DNA from: Pelargonium cotyledonis
Taxonomy: Eukaryota > Streptophyta > Magnoliopsida > Geraniales > Geraniaceae
DNA: 44,942 nt
Direction: 5' to 3'
Assembly: GCA_036897625.1 (NCBI GenBank)
Contig: JAYMTA010000080.1
Span: 1-44,942, forward strand
Positions within the stretch are counted from its first letter, which is position 1; each line of letters begins with the position of its first letter. Shown here one piece after another: positions 21,468 through 32,111 of the stretch. Under the pieces are notes generated by a model, which saw nothing but the letters and a program-made list of their open reading frames with translations, searched no databases and was not told the DNA's origin. Both the position numbers and the translations under genes were made by a program.

Positions 21468-23143
21468 ATGGAGTGTGTGAGCCAAATGTGGAGCATTGTC
21501 CCTTGCTTATGGGACTGCACCAACAAGCATGCACCTTATATCAGTGGTCTTGAAGACAACCTCAACTCTCTGAGCACTGCAATGGTTGAGCTGAAGAACC
21601 TGAGCCAAGATGTCAAGAACAGGGTCCATGAATGATGCAGAGAAATTCCATAGGAGGCTTGGAAACCAAGTCAATGGGTGGTTGCTGAGTGTGGAAGATA
21701 TGGAAAAGAAAGTGAACCCAATTCTACAAAAGGGTGCTCAAGAAGTTGAAAACAAATGTGTTGGGAGTTTTTGCCCCAAGACCGGCTGGTCTAGTTAGCC
21801 ACAAACTCAGCAAGAAAGTGTTGCAGCAGATGATTCCTCAAGTCACAGGACTAATAGAGAAAGGGTGTTTTGATGATGTGGCTGATGACAATTTAGTAGC
21901 TGCTCCAGTGGATGAGCTGCCTATGGAGGGCCCTGTGGTGGGTTTTGAGTCCAAGTTCAAGACAAAGACTATCATTTATTGGGTTAGTTGGAATCGGGGG
22001 CGTGGGCAAAACTACCCTCTTGAAGCAGCTTAACAACGAGTTCTTGAAAACCGGTCATGGTTTTGATTTGGTCGTATGGATTGTGGTCTCCGAACCGGCA
22101 AGCCTGGAAAGAATACAGGAGACCATCCGAAACAACTTGAACATTTCGGTGGCAGAATAAAAACTTGGATGAGAGAGCTATTCTAATATTCAACATTCTT
22201 AAAGGGAAAAAATTTGTGGTGCTGCTAGACGACTTATGGGATAGACTCGAACTTTCTGAAGCCGGGATTCCTCGACCTTGCGCAGAAAACATGTCGAAAG
22301 TTGTGTTTACCACTCGGTCTCAAGAAGTTTGTCAGTCCATGGACGCTCAAAAGTCCATAACAGTGGATTGTTTGCCGCCAAATCAAGCCCTCAATTTGTT
22401 TTGCTCTAAGGTCGGGGAAGAGATGTTGAAATGTCATCCGAAGCTGCAAGAACTAGTTGAAGAGGTGGCTAGCGAATGTGATGGTCTACCGCTGGCTCTC
22501 ATAACGATCGGGAGATCAATGAGAGGCAAAACAGATACTCAACAATGGAAAGACGCAAAACGGACATTAGAGACATATCCATCTAACATTTCATTTCCCG
22601 GTGTGAAGGGCCGCGTATTTTCTAAATTGCTATTTAGCTATTCGGAAAAGAGGAACTCATTTAGACTCTGGATTGTCGAAGGAATCATATATGAATACGT
22701 GAGCATGTATGATGCACTTATCCAAGGACGGCAAATCATTGATAACTTGATGCAAGCATGTTTGCTAGAGGTTGGTGAAAGTGATTGGAGAGCTATGATC
22801 AATTGTCTATATTCGCAATCTTTGCACGCTTCACGTGGAACGTTGCAGGTCAATGGAAGAGTTGATCAGCGAAAGTGAAGCGAGTGGTCACAACGTATTG
22901 TTATTGTTATCGTCTCTCACATCTCTTACTTTGAAGGATCTACCGAAACTGAGGAGCATATGTCCACAAAGAGCATTGCCATTTCCTTCCATAAAGGAGA
23001 TGATTGTATATAGATGCTACAATCTGAATAAGCTGCCATTGGATTCAAACACTGCAAAAACATCTCCTCCAGAATTCAAGATTGTTGGAGACAGATTGTG
23101 GTGGGAGTTATTGCAATGGGACAGCCAAGCAACCAAGGTTTAA
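21468..23143 (+). pseudogene. CNL4: heavily degraded RPS5-like CNL
   Basis: ATG at 21468 opens MECVSQMWSIVPCLWDC. A 4-base insertion-like duplication near 21627-21634 creates a TGA (21633-21635). A second shift near 21795 gives TAG at 21796-21798. A deletion near 21955 removes the linker before the P-loop region. The P-loop GIGGVGKTTLLKQLNNEF is still readable in a third frame, ending at a TAA near 22158. NB-ARC continues from 22165 (FVVLLDDLW, VVFTTRSQEVCQSMDA, GLPLALITIG). About 75 bases covering the RNBS-D motif are missing near 22638. From ~22790 the MHD motif and most LRRs are gone; the sequence jumps to the last LRRs (CRSMEELI...SLTSLTLKDLPKL...LPFPSIKEM) in another frame and stops at TAA after WDSQATKV. 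It is non-functional as a receptor. Confidence 0.9.
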
Positions 23144-24019
23144 TAGTTGTTCGTGTAATTACGTTCGTGCAATATTTTTTGAAGTTCTGATGGAATCTGG
23201 CGCTTCAGTGCCGGTATGATCGCAGGTGCGAGATTGTTATAATCTATCAAGTCTTTGTCACTTTTCTTGCACTTGTTAATGTTAATACAGTTTTGGTATA
23301 GTGTGGCTGATGAGAATTTGTTTTGAAATGCAGATTTTGTATCCGGTTTCGTGTTTTATTTGCAAAATGTAGAGATTCGCGTGGATTTGCGTACTGCGTG
23401 TAATTTGAACATCCAAAAATAGAGGTAAGAGTTTTGAATGTTTACAAATTTATGTCTAAAGTCGGATTAACGAATAAAGTACCGTTTGTCGATAATAAAA
23501 AAACTGTAAAACCATTGTTACATCTTATATTGTAACAATATAAATTAAAAATCTGGCCGGGCAAATGAATCTCGTTAGTCAACCCTTGCTATGAAATTAA
23601 TGGTAACAATATTGATTAAGGAGAGATTAAGGTAATATTATTTTCTAGAAATAGTTATTATAAGATCTTTACTACATTTGGATGATCAAATTATAATATT
23701 ACAAAATTAATGTGAAAATATATTTCATTAATTTTGTGGATTTAGAAACTTGCAAATATATAAAGGACCCAATATTCGTAATTTTCACGAACCTATAATT
23801 CACAACCTTGTTCTACACAATCTTTTTTCAGTGGACATCGTTAATAATTTTTCTATGTTTTATTTTTTTTATTAGAAATTACTATTGTTTTCACTACTTA
23901 AATCTTCTTTTGTTTCTCTTGCAGATTTGTCGTTCATAATTTCAATTGTGAAGGTTGTAATGCTAGTGTTTCTAATATCCAGTTCAAGATTCAAGGTAAA
24001 TCCATCGTACGTAAATTTA
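23144..24019. other. Intergenic DNA after CNL4
   Basis: AT-rich, no coding stretch recognised. It presumably contains old CNL4 3' sequence; a TTCAAGATTCAAG block near 23982 faintly resembles the EFKI region of the CNL genes but is too short to call. Confidence 0.4.
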
Positions 24020-24142
24020 AGTCAAATCAATGAGGTGGTGACTACTCATTAAATTTCACACATATCCATCCAAGTGAATTGGTGGGAGCGGTGAGACCTG
24101 TCCAGATTCATGACACCTCATTCATGACACCTCATTCATGAC
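24020..24142. repeat. Partial copy of the 213-218 bp MITE family plus a 14-bp tandem repeat
   Basis: CAATGAGGTGGTGACTACTC followed by CATCCAAGTGAATTGGTGGG matches the interior of the MITE at 24180-24392. It ends in 2.6 copies of ATTCATGACACCTC (24106-24142). Confidence 0.6.
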
Positions 24143-24179
24143 TTAGAATCCTCAATCCTTATATATATATATATATATG

Positions 24180-24392
24180 AGTAAAATGTATATCAGTTGA
24201 CTGATATAAGGTTACATCAGTCACAACTTAAGAAAGCCAATGAGGTGATGACACCTCAATCCCTTATACCCACCCAAGTGAATTTGTGGGAGCGGAGCGA
24301 CCCATCCGGATCCATGATTTTAAATAAGATGTCATCACCTCAATAGTCTGACTGATATAAGATTATATCAGTCAACTGATGCTCATATTACT
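24180..24392 (+). mobile_element. MITE, copy 1 of an inverted pair
   Basis: It begins AGTAAAATGTATATCAGTTG and ends in the imperfect inverse CAACTGATGCTCATATTACT. Both ends carry a second, subterminal ACTGATATAA / TTATATCAGT inverted repeat. The interior holds a GAGGTGATGACACCTC palindrome. There is no coding capacity and the superfamily is not certain. Confidence 0.75.
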
Positions 24393-24399
24393 CATATAT

Positions 24400-24617
24400 A
24401 GTAATATGAGCATCAGCTGAATGATATAACTTTATATCAGTTGTACTAATGATGTTATGACACATCATTTAAAATTATGGATCCAGACGGGTGGCTCCGC
24501 CCCCCCAAAATCACTTGGGTGAGTATAATTAAAATTTAATGAGGGGTCATCACCTCATTTGTTTGGTTAAGTTGCAATGATATAAAGTTATATCAGTTAA
24601 CTGATACAAATTTTACT
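24400..24617 (-). mobile_element. MITE, copy 2, inverted relative to copy 1
   Basis: It begins with the right end of copy 1 in inverse (AGTAATATGAGCATCAGCTG) and ends with the left-end sequence in inverse (ACTGATACAAATTTTACT). Only 7 bases (CATATAT) separate it from copy 1, so the two can pair into a long foldback. The junction GATGCTCATATTACT / AGTAATATGAGCATC is a perfect inverted repeat. Confidence 0.75.
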
Positions 24618-26919
24618 AGCGTGTATATATATATATAAATTTGAAGTTAAAATAATTTTATATTGTTGAAGAACTAAAATTATTTTTTCAATAAATATTT
24701 CCTCTAAATATTTCTATAAAAACATATGATAAGTACAGACATCAATTCATTAAAAGATGCACATGGGTTGCCATGAATAAGATCTCAATGTTCCCTTTTT
24801 TAACCAAATCATTTAAACTGGCATTCAACATTTGATTGTGATGTTTTCTTGTTAAGCCCCATGAGCTCTAATTAAAATAAATAAATAAAATTTGTAGCCA
24901 CAAACCACAAAAGAAGAAATCAAATGATTGAGGGGTATTTTGGACATTTCACACCTGCAACTCCAGTTTTGAAAATTATGGAAGCCATGTGGGCTCTCTT
25001 GTTTTTGCTGTACTATATTGAAGCTTGAAAGTGATGTATTTTCAGAGGTCTGTTTTGCTTAAGGACAGAGTTTTAAATCATAACCCTTAATTGGTCACCA
25101 TTTTCATTTTTTTTGGATCCAAGTGATGGGAACTCAATTCTTTTGTTTGAATGCAAAATAGTTTATTAAATAGTTGATAAGTAGGTAGGACGCTATTGTG
25201 CATCATCGGTTTTTTTCTTGAAAGACTAAAATAAAGTGTTTTTATAAACGAATTTGAATGTACGCTGATGCAGAAGTTGTAACATTTCCGGATAGTTGTC
25301 ATTATTTACAATTTGGCTCAAACTAATATGGTTCAAACGAATTGAGCTTAGGAATGAGGGGTGAAGTTTAGTTTCAATAACAAACAATTAGCGACATGTG
25401 TTCATCACAAATTCATGATATATGGTTGTCAATGAGTGTAACTAATTTGCAATGAGTGTGTCACAAATATTCACCCACAAAGTGATAAGCGGTGGGATTA
25501 GTAACAGATTTCTTAGTTTTTTAACTAGTTAATTTCTAGTTACTTTTTTCTTTATCGTGTGTGATTTTCTTCATTCTTGTTTTTATTTTTGTATATATTA
25601 AATGACGAAGGAAGAACAATATATTGAGAATCCTGGTTGTATGATTAAACTTTAAATATCAAAACAAAACAAAAAACTGAATCGTCATTTGAATGAACTC
25701 AAAATGTAAACATACAATTAAAAACTAATCAAAATGAAATGGATTCATTCGTTGATATGTTAAAAATTGTAAATACTAATATTTAAATTCAAAAGCGTTT
25801 ACAGATATAAACCGTAAATTTTATTCGGTCCAATTAACAAACCCCGTAATCAAGTGATATTTATTTTTATACATTGAATTTGGTGTATATAAAAAACATG
25901 TAATGTCAAAATGATAAGGAACAAAGTGGGGAAGGGCTTTAATTAAGGAGATTGAGCCATGGCTCCAACAGACAAACCACAAGCCTAACCTTTAGGTTCA
26001 CCATGTGATCCACCTTGCTAGATTCAATGGTTTGTCACTACCTTTAGCCACACCACAAATACACATACACTTGTTCACTTCTTATTGGTTGCTTCTTCAT
26101 CATCTTCTTCACTTGCACACTGTTTTTGTCAAAAATTTAGAGCTAGAGATTTTTTTTTTATCTTCTTCACCACCATATTTTACATAACCCCAAATTTTCT
26201 TTCCCTCATTTTTGGAAGTAATGTTTACAAGTCATGCACATATATTGTCTAGTTTGTTGCACAAGTTCATTTTCACTTTCTCCATTAGTGGTCCGGGCAC
26301 TTATAGCTAAAACTTTTATTTCTTTTTATGGGTGTGTTGAGTGCGAATACTAGTGCTGTTTTCACTCACTCATCATGTGCTGTCAACTACGCTACTACTT
26401 TTAAGTTTAAAATTTTTTTTGTTCATAATTTAAAATCAATTTTAACATATGAAGAATGTCAACACATGTATTTACTATGTTATGACTATATCCAAATTAG
26501 ACTGAGTGTTTATAGATAATATCTAAATCGACTTGAGAAAATTCATTAATTTTGTACGTAAACCCGATTCCAAAATTTAAAATCTACAACCCGAACAAAT
26601 CCTCAATTATTTGAGATCGGGATTAAACCTGTTTGAACTTAAAATTCGAATTGCCACCTTCTTTGCTGACGAGGCACTGCCTTCTATATCTGTGAATGGC
26701 CTATGAGGTAAGAATTCAAAATATATATTATAGAAAAAAACTTCTGACAAAAAGAAAGTTTTAGGAAACTGAAAATCTGACAGTGGCATCCATGTAATTA
26801 TCCTAAAACCCAAGGTCATTTTGATACCCAAAATTGCATAAAACCCAGGGCTCACTCTCACAAAATTGCAACACAAACCAAAGATTCTCTCTCCTCCAAG
26901 AAAATTCAAACACAAAAAA
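24618..26919. other. Gene-poor region upstream of the DUF642 gene
   Basis: AT-rich sequence without a supportable gene. A TA run follows the MITE pair at 24624-24640. The last few hundred bases should contain the DUF642 promoter. A TA-rich stretch at 26718-26732 could serve as a TATA region, and 26850-26919 looks like a CA-rich 5' UTR. None of this is firm. Confidence 0.35.
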
Positions 26920-29900
26920 ATGCAGAGAATCACCACCGCCACAACCACCGTGGCTCTGCTGGTGGCGCTGCTCTCCGCCGCCACCTACGACGTCGCTTTG
27001 TCCCTCACCGACGGTAACATACTTTTAAGCTTTCAATTTCTTATTACTACATTTAGCTTTGTGTAAATACTGTGTGTGTGTGTGTGTTTTTTACGTGTAT
27101 TTATTTATTTTTTATTTTGTGTATATATGTCCAAAAAACTTGGAGGTAGTGAAAATAAAAATGTGAAGAAGCTAAAAATATATGGAACTCAAAAAAAACA
27201 AATCTGTCACTATTTTTTTTTTTTAAAGTAATATGAGCATGAATCCGGACGGACGGCGCCACTTCTTCAAATTCACTTGAGCGAGTATAAGTGAAATTTG
27301 ACGATGTCTCCTCGCCTCGTTAACTTGATTAAGTTGCAACTGATATAAAGTTATATCAGTAACTGATATACATTTTACTTTGTTTTTATAGTTTAAATAA
27401 ATTCATGTTTCAAACAATTATTTTTAGCTTAATTTATTTCTTGTACCATTTCATATATTATATCTCAAGGGATTATATAAGTATGAATAAATGTTATTTA
27501 TATCACTGGTGTTGAGTAGAGTGTAAAAATTTATATTTTCTGTAGTACCAAAATTTCTTATAATAAATTTATAGGCAAGGTTTATGCTATAATTATTTAT
27601 AAGTTAATTTTTTTTAAAATTCAAATATCACCAAACTTTTTGTTCTATCACTATTTACATAATTAAGAGCTTCCTAAGTTTAATATTTTATTTAGAAATT
27701 TAGTCTAGCAATCTAAAATATTATCACTAATATATAATTGTCCCTTAGCCTAGTTTTTCTTATTCTTTGTATACATAAATGTTTGCAAATTTATCAATAT
27801 AAGTCTAGTCGAATGGAAATATTGTGTCAATAAATGTATACAAATTTACTGATGATTGAATGCATGTCGAGTTTGCCTATTTTCAGACTGATAATTGTAC
27901 GTAAAATTTGTCTATGTACGGTGCAATAATAAATGTCATATATCTAATTTACTTATTTTCAAGTCTATAAATGTAAGTGAAAACATCGATGATAAATGTG
28001 CGTAAGTCCACCGATACGAGAAAACAAAATTAATTGAGCTATGGCAGACTTGGCCTTGTGATAAACAAGAGGTGGGTTTGGTTTGGCCTAGCAACTGTTC
28101 TTTCTAGGGATTGTTCATCATTTAATTTTATTCCAAAAATATTCCAATTTTGTCCTCAGAATTTCACATACATTCATGGGTATTTGAGCTTTGTCCTCTA
28201 GTGATTTTTGTCATTTCACATCCTTTAATGTCATTTATTTTCATGTGCTTGGTTGTTGGCCTACAGACAACACAGTTGTTGGGGTTTTGTATTTACATTT
28301 TCAAATCTATAAACCCTAATCTTCCCTCCAATTTGCTCTATCATGATGTCACAATCAATTTTAATCCCAATAATTTGAGTAATTGAGCTATTGATTTGAT
28401 TCATTAAGTATATGAATTTTAATGCCACAATGCAACTTTTTCAGGTCTACTACCCAATGGAAACTTCGAATATGGCCCGAAACCCTCCGAAATGAAGGGC
28501 ACGTTGGTCACAACCAAAACCGCAATCCCAAATTGGGAAATTTCGGGCTACATTGAGTACATAAAGTCCGGGCACAAACAGGGCGACATGTTGCTCGTGG
28601 TCCCCGAGGGAGCCTACGCAGTGAGACTTGGCAACGAAGCATCGATCAAGCAGAAAATCAAAGTGGTCAAAACCATGTACTACTCGTTGACGTTCTCGGC
28701 CGCCCGGACGTGCGCGCAGGAGGAGCGGCTGAACGTGTCGGTGTGGCCGAACGACGAGGAGCAGGATTGGGGGATTCTTCCAATGCAAACAATGTATAGT
28801 AGCAATGGTTGGGACTCGTATGCATGGGCATTTCAGGCAGATAGGGATGATATTGAGGTCACAATTCACAATCCTGGTGTGGAGGAAGATCCTGCTTGTG
28901 GGCCTCTTATTGATTCTGTGGCTTTGAAGGCTTTGTTCCCTCCTAAACGCACAAATGGTAAGAACCTATCAATTTATGGGCCTAAGAGCCCAATTTTGCT
29001 TATGGTTTTGGTAATGGATATTGGATAGTGGGCTAGAAAGCCCAATTGACTTTTCGGTATTGGGCTGATAAATTGAGTCATGGCACAAATTTAAATAGGT
29101 TTGAGATCAAGTTAAATGGGCTTGTATTGACTAACTCAACCCATTCCCGATACGAGTCCAATTAACCTGAACTCAAACTTAAGTTCCTATTGTATCATAG
29201 GTTAGGACTCAAATTATCAGCCCTAAGCATTGTCAAAGATTTGGGTTACTCAACCCAAACCTAATACAAACCCGATTAAACTGGACCTGAACTTATTTAT
29301 ATTCGTTTCTGGACACGGGTCAATTGCCAGTCCTATGTATTGTCACTGGGTTGAGTTACTCGACCCAAACCAGTTCAAGTTGAACTCAAAATTGTTCAAA
29401 CTAGTGTTGTGTCACGGATTATGGCCAAAATTATCAACCCTAAAGTATTGAAATCCGACACAAAACCAAAAATTGAATTCAAACCGATCATTTCGTGTTC
29501 ATATTATGTCACATCTAACAAATTTTCGACTAACTTGTTTGTCTATTGTTTTGTAGTGAACCTACTAAAGAATGGTGATTTTGAGGAAGGACCATATGTG
29601 TTCCCAAACACATCTTGGGGAGTTCTCATACCTCCCCACATAGAAGATGACCACAGCCCATTACCTGGTTGGATCATTGAGTCCCTCAAAGCTGTCAAGT
29701 ATGTGGATAGTGCCCATTTTGCTGTCCCTCAAGGCAAGAGAGCCATAGAGCTTGTGGCCGGAAAAGAAAGCGCCATTGCCCAAATTGTCAAAACTACCCC
29801 TGGGAAAACCTACGACCTCACGTTCACGTTGGGCGACGCCAACAACGCGTGCGAGGGCAGCATGATGGTAGAGGCGTTTGCAGGACGAGACACGCTCAAG

Positions 29901-30095
29901 GTCTCGTACATCTCCAAGGGCAAAGGAGGGTGGAAGCTTGCAAAACTCAGGTTCAGGGCTGTGACCGCGCGGACGCGTGTCATGTTCTTGAGCTCGTACT
30001 ATAGTATGAAGAGTGACAGATCGGGGTCTTTGTGTGGTCCGGTGATCGATGATGTGAAGCTGGTGAGTGTTCGCAATGTTCGACGCATGTTGTGA
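26920..30095 (+). CDS. DUF642 cell-wall protein (BIIDXI-like), three exons
   Basis: Secreted plant-specific protein of the apoplast. Relatives bind cell-wall polysaccharide and influence pectin methylesterase activity. Exons: 26920-27013, 28445-28957 and 29557-30095, with phases that join cleanly to 381 residues, close to the family's usual length. A signal peptide (MQRITTATTTVALLVALLSA, cleavage near residue 28) precedes two tandem DUF642/galactose-binding-like domains. The first opens DGLLPNGNFEYGPKPSE and carries PNWEISGYIEYIKSGHKQGD and NPGVEEDPACGPLIDSVAL. The second opens VNLLKNGDFEEGPYVFPNTS and ends SLCGPVIDDVKLVSVR. The paired cysteines of each GP.ID motif are present. The start ATG follows a CA-rich leader; no upstream in-frame start is better. 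Intron 1 contains a MITE and intron 2 contains degenerate hAT-like repeats. The frame is intact. Confidence 0.95.
27227..27379 (-). mobile_element. MITE of the 24180/24400 family in DUF642 intron 1
   Basis: It begins AGTAATATGAGCATGAATCC and ends TATCAGTAACTGATATACATTTTACT-like, matching the copy at 24400-24617 (same orientation) but lacking about 65 bases next to the left end. The GATATAAAGTTATATCAG block is identical to that in the other copy. Confidence 0.7.
29035..29450. repeat. Diverged ~108-bp tandem repeat, hAT-MITE-like, in DUF642 intron 2
   Basis: The words ATTATCAGCCCTAAGCATTG (29213), ATTGCCAGTCCTATGTATTG (29323) and ATTATCAACCCTAAAGTATTG-like (29430) recur at ~108-110 base spacing, each followed by or near a GGGTTACTCAACCCAAAC-type segment. 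The ATTRTCAGCYCTA word matches the end of the hAT MITE at 32912-33052. This suggests a nest of related ends. Confidence 0.5.
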
Positions 30096-30790
30096 ATGGT
30101 CTGATGGGGTATACGGATAGATCTCTTGTAATAGAATGAGATGTATTCCGAGTCTAAAACGTTAATGTATCTATTTTGCGAAGTTGTATCATTTTCTTGA
30201 GCTCATTGATATTATACTATATATGAAGAGTGATAACTCTGGTTCTATGTGTGTTACGTGATCGATCGATTATGTGAAGCTAGAGATGTTCAACACTTTT
30301 TGTGATTTGTTTGATATGGTATAAAATTGAACGAAACATATTCTCTATATCTAAAATTTTAATGTAATTATGTGCAATATTTGTATCGGATCAAACGAAT
30401 TGGCATATATATAATTACGCTCATTGTTTACATAAAAATATAATAGGACGTTTAAACTTGAGTCGAATTCAAGATAACCCTTTCTATTCAAAATAACAAA
30501 CCTGACTCGGTGTAATCACCTCTAACAATAACGTAGAGAATGACAAGGAAAAGAACACAAATTTTAGAGTCAGAATTTGAATATCTGTAATTATTTAACT
30601 TTGGAATCCAAATTCAAATTAAATATCAATACAATCCATGTGTTCAAATATTATTGCAACAAATTCATTATTTTGTAATTAATTAATCATATTTAAATTA
30701 ATGTTCTTATCCAGAAGCTTCCTCAGAAACTTCCTTCCCAAATTCGGACCCCCTCCTATTCTGCTGCTGCTCAAACACTCAGAAACTTCC
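30096..30790. other. Intergenic DNA between the DUF642 and SKP1-like genes
   Basis: AT-rich. The first ~80 bases after the DUF642 stop are partly echoed near 30200-30300: AGTATGAAGAGTGACAGATC, TGTGGTCCGGTGATCGATGA and GTGAAGCTGGTGAGTGTTC in exon 3 reappear as ATATGAAGAGTGATAACTC, TACGTGATCGATCGATTATG and GTGAAGCTAGAGATGTTC. This is a short degenerate duplication of the 3' end of the gene. The rest should include the SKP1-like promoter. Confidence 0.5.
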
Positions 30791-31339
30791 ATGGCCGCGT
30801 CTTCCTCCTCCGCCGTGCCCGTCGCCGCTCCGATCGCCTCCGAAGAGGCCATGGCTGCTCCCTCCGACAAAACCGCCGCTAAAATCCTGAAACTCAAGAC
30901 CTCCTCCGACGAAATCGTCGAGGTCGAGCAGTCGATCGCGATGCAGTGCGACGCGATCAAGCGCATGGTGGACGACGGCTGCGCGGACGTCGTGATCCCG
31001 GTGTCGAACGTGGACTCGGAGACCCTGGAGATGGTCCTGGAGTGGTGCGAGCACCACGTCTCCGCCGCCGGCAAGGTGAGCGCGGAGGAGATGAAGAAGT
31101 GGGAGGACGATTTCGTGGACTGCGACACCACGGTGCTGTACCATCTGATCATGGCGGCGAATTACCTGGACGCCAAGGGGTTGCTGGATCGGGTGGCGCA
31201 GAAGGTCGCCGACATGATCAAAGGGAAGCAACCCGATGAGATTCGCAAGATGTTCAATATCAAGAACGATTTTGAGCCGGAGGAGTATCAGAAGATCATC
31301 AGCGACCATTCTTGGGCCTTCACCAAATCCGATGATTAG
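30791..31339 (+). CDS. SKP1-like (ASK) protein, SCF ubiquitin ligase adaptor
   Basis: Bridges cullin 1 to F-box proteins in SCF E3 ligases (nucleus and cytosol). 182 codons without intron from the ATG at 30791, which has a strong context (TTCCATGGCC). An in-frame ATG at 30701 would add 30 Arg/Leu/Phe-rich residues and is less likely; another at 30851 would give the more usual length. An Ala/Ser-rich N-terminal extension (~1-28) precedes the BTB/POZ-like domain (AAKILKLKTSSDEIVEVE to VLEWCEHH, ~29-94) and the C-terminal dimerisation/F-box binding domain (DTTVLYHLIMAANYLDAKGL, VADMIKGKQPDEIRKMFNIK, NDFEPEE, ending WAF, ~115-178). It differs from canonical ASK1 at the SKP1 tail (EEYQKIISDHSWAF rather than the usual acidic EE-rich helix). 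G+C is far higher than in the neighbouring genes. The frame is intact. Confidence 0.93.
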   Translation: MAASSSSAVPVAAPIASEEAMAAPSDKTAAKILKLKTSSDEIVEVEQSIAMQCDAIKRMVDDGCADVVIPVSNVDSETLEMVLEWCEHHVSAAGKVSAEEMKKWEDDFVDCDTTVLYHLIMAANYLDAKGLLDRVAQKVADMIKGKQPDEIRKMFNIKNDFEPEEYQKIISDHSWAFTKSDD

Positions 31340-32111
31340 GGTTTTAGGGGTTTTGATCTATCTGATTAGGGTTAGGGTTTTTTGGATTGGGGTTTTTGGT
31401 TGGGAGCTTAGTGGTAATGAAAATATATGTTTAGAGTTAAGTTTTTAAGTGGAAATAGAATTATATTTTTCAAATTTCAACACTCAGCTAGTGATTGGAA
31501 TTCAGTTTCAAGTGAAAATAGAATTGACAATTTTTTTATTTCAACACCCAGAATACTCTTGATTTTGCATGATTTTCTTTATCGAAAGCTCATAGATTTG
31601 TTTGTGTTCGATCGAACTAGTTTTCTAAGTTGAGACCATACCCGATTCAATGAATTTGTAGACTTAGATTGCTCGGTTTGTACCCGAACATAAAGATATC
31701 CATGTTATTTTTGTTGTTGTTTAAGTCACCTGTCAACATGGGATATTTGAGAAAAGATCATTCCATCTTCAAGCAAAAAAATTGAGCTTTACAAATTTTA
31801 TGTTAACAATGAAACTCAATCGACTAACTGATTCAACTTCCCAATATTGGGTCAATATGGAAATCTATATTCTAAAAGAAGACAATTTTAATTGTAGAAA
31901 AGAACTTATTTGCCTCTTACAAATTTGCAATGGAGACCTTTTTTCTTGTTTTGTATCTGCCATTCACAGTTTCATGCCATCTTGTAACAAACAACGAACA
32001 ACGATGAACAGAAACCTATAGACAATCTAATAGGCAGCCATTATTTGCTAATTCAAGTTCTTTCGTATGTAACGAGAGATGTATTATATAGAAAACCTGA
32101 ACGTGGGGAGA
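31340..32111. other. Intergenic DNA between convergent SKP1-like and cytochrome c1 genes
   Basis: Contains both 3' UTRs. AT-rich with short GGTTTTAGGGTTTT-type runs just after the SKP1-like stop codon. No gene seen. Confidence 0.5.

Noticed and set aside
24106..24142. 14-bp direct repeats considered as a CRISPR-like array
   Set aside because: Contiguous tandem repeats without spacers, inside a plant MITE remnant.
26607..26984. Antisense ORF with a signal-like start at the DUF642 5' end
   Set aside because: It overlaps the DUF642 signal peptide on the opposite strand and continues into low-complexity AT-rich DNA. It has no homology and is likely a shadow.
30701..30790. N-terminal extension of the SKP1-like protein from the ATG at 30701
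   Set aside because: The extra 30 residues are not seen in the family, lie in less GC-rich sequence and would push a weak upstream start; the ATG at 30791 has better context.
30779..31309. Long antisense ORF over the SKP1-like gene
   Set aside because: It is a by-product of the high GC content of the SKP1-like coding sequence, and it has no domain or start context.
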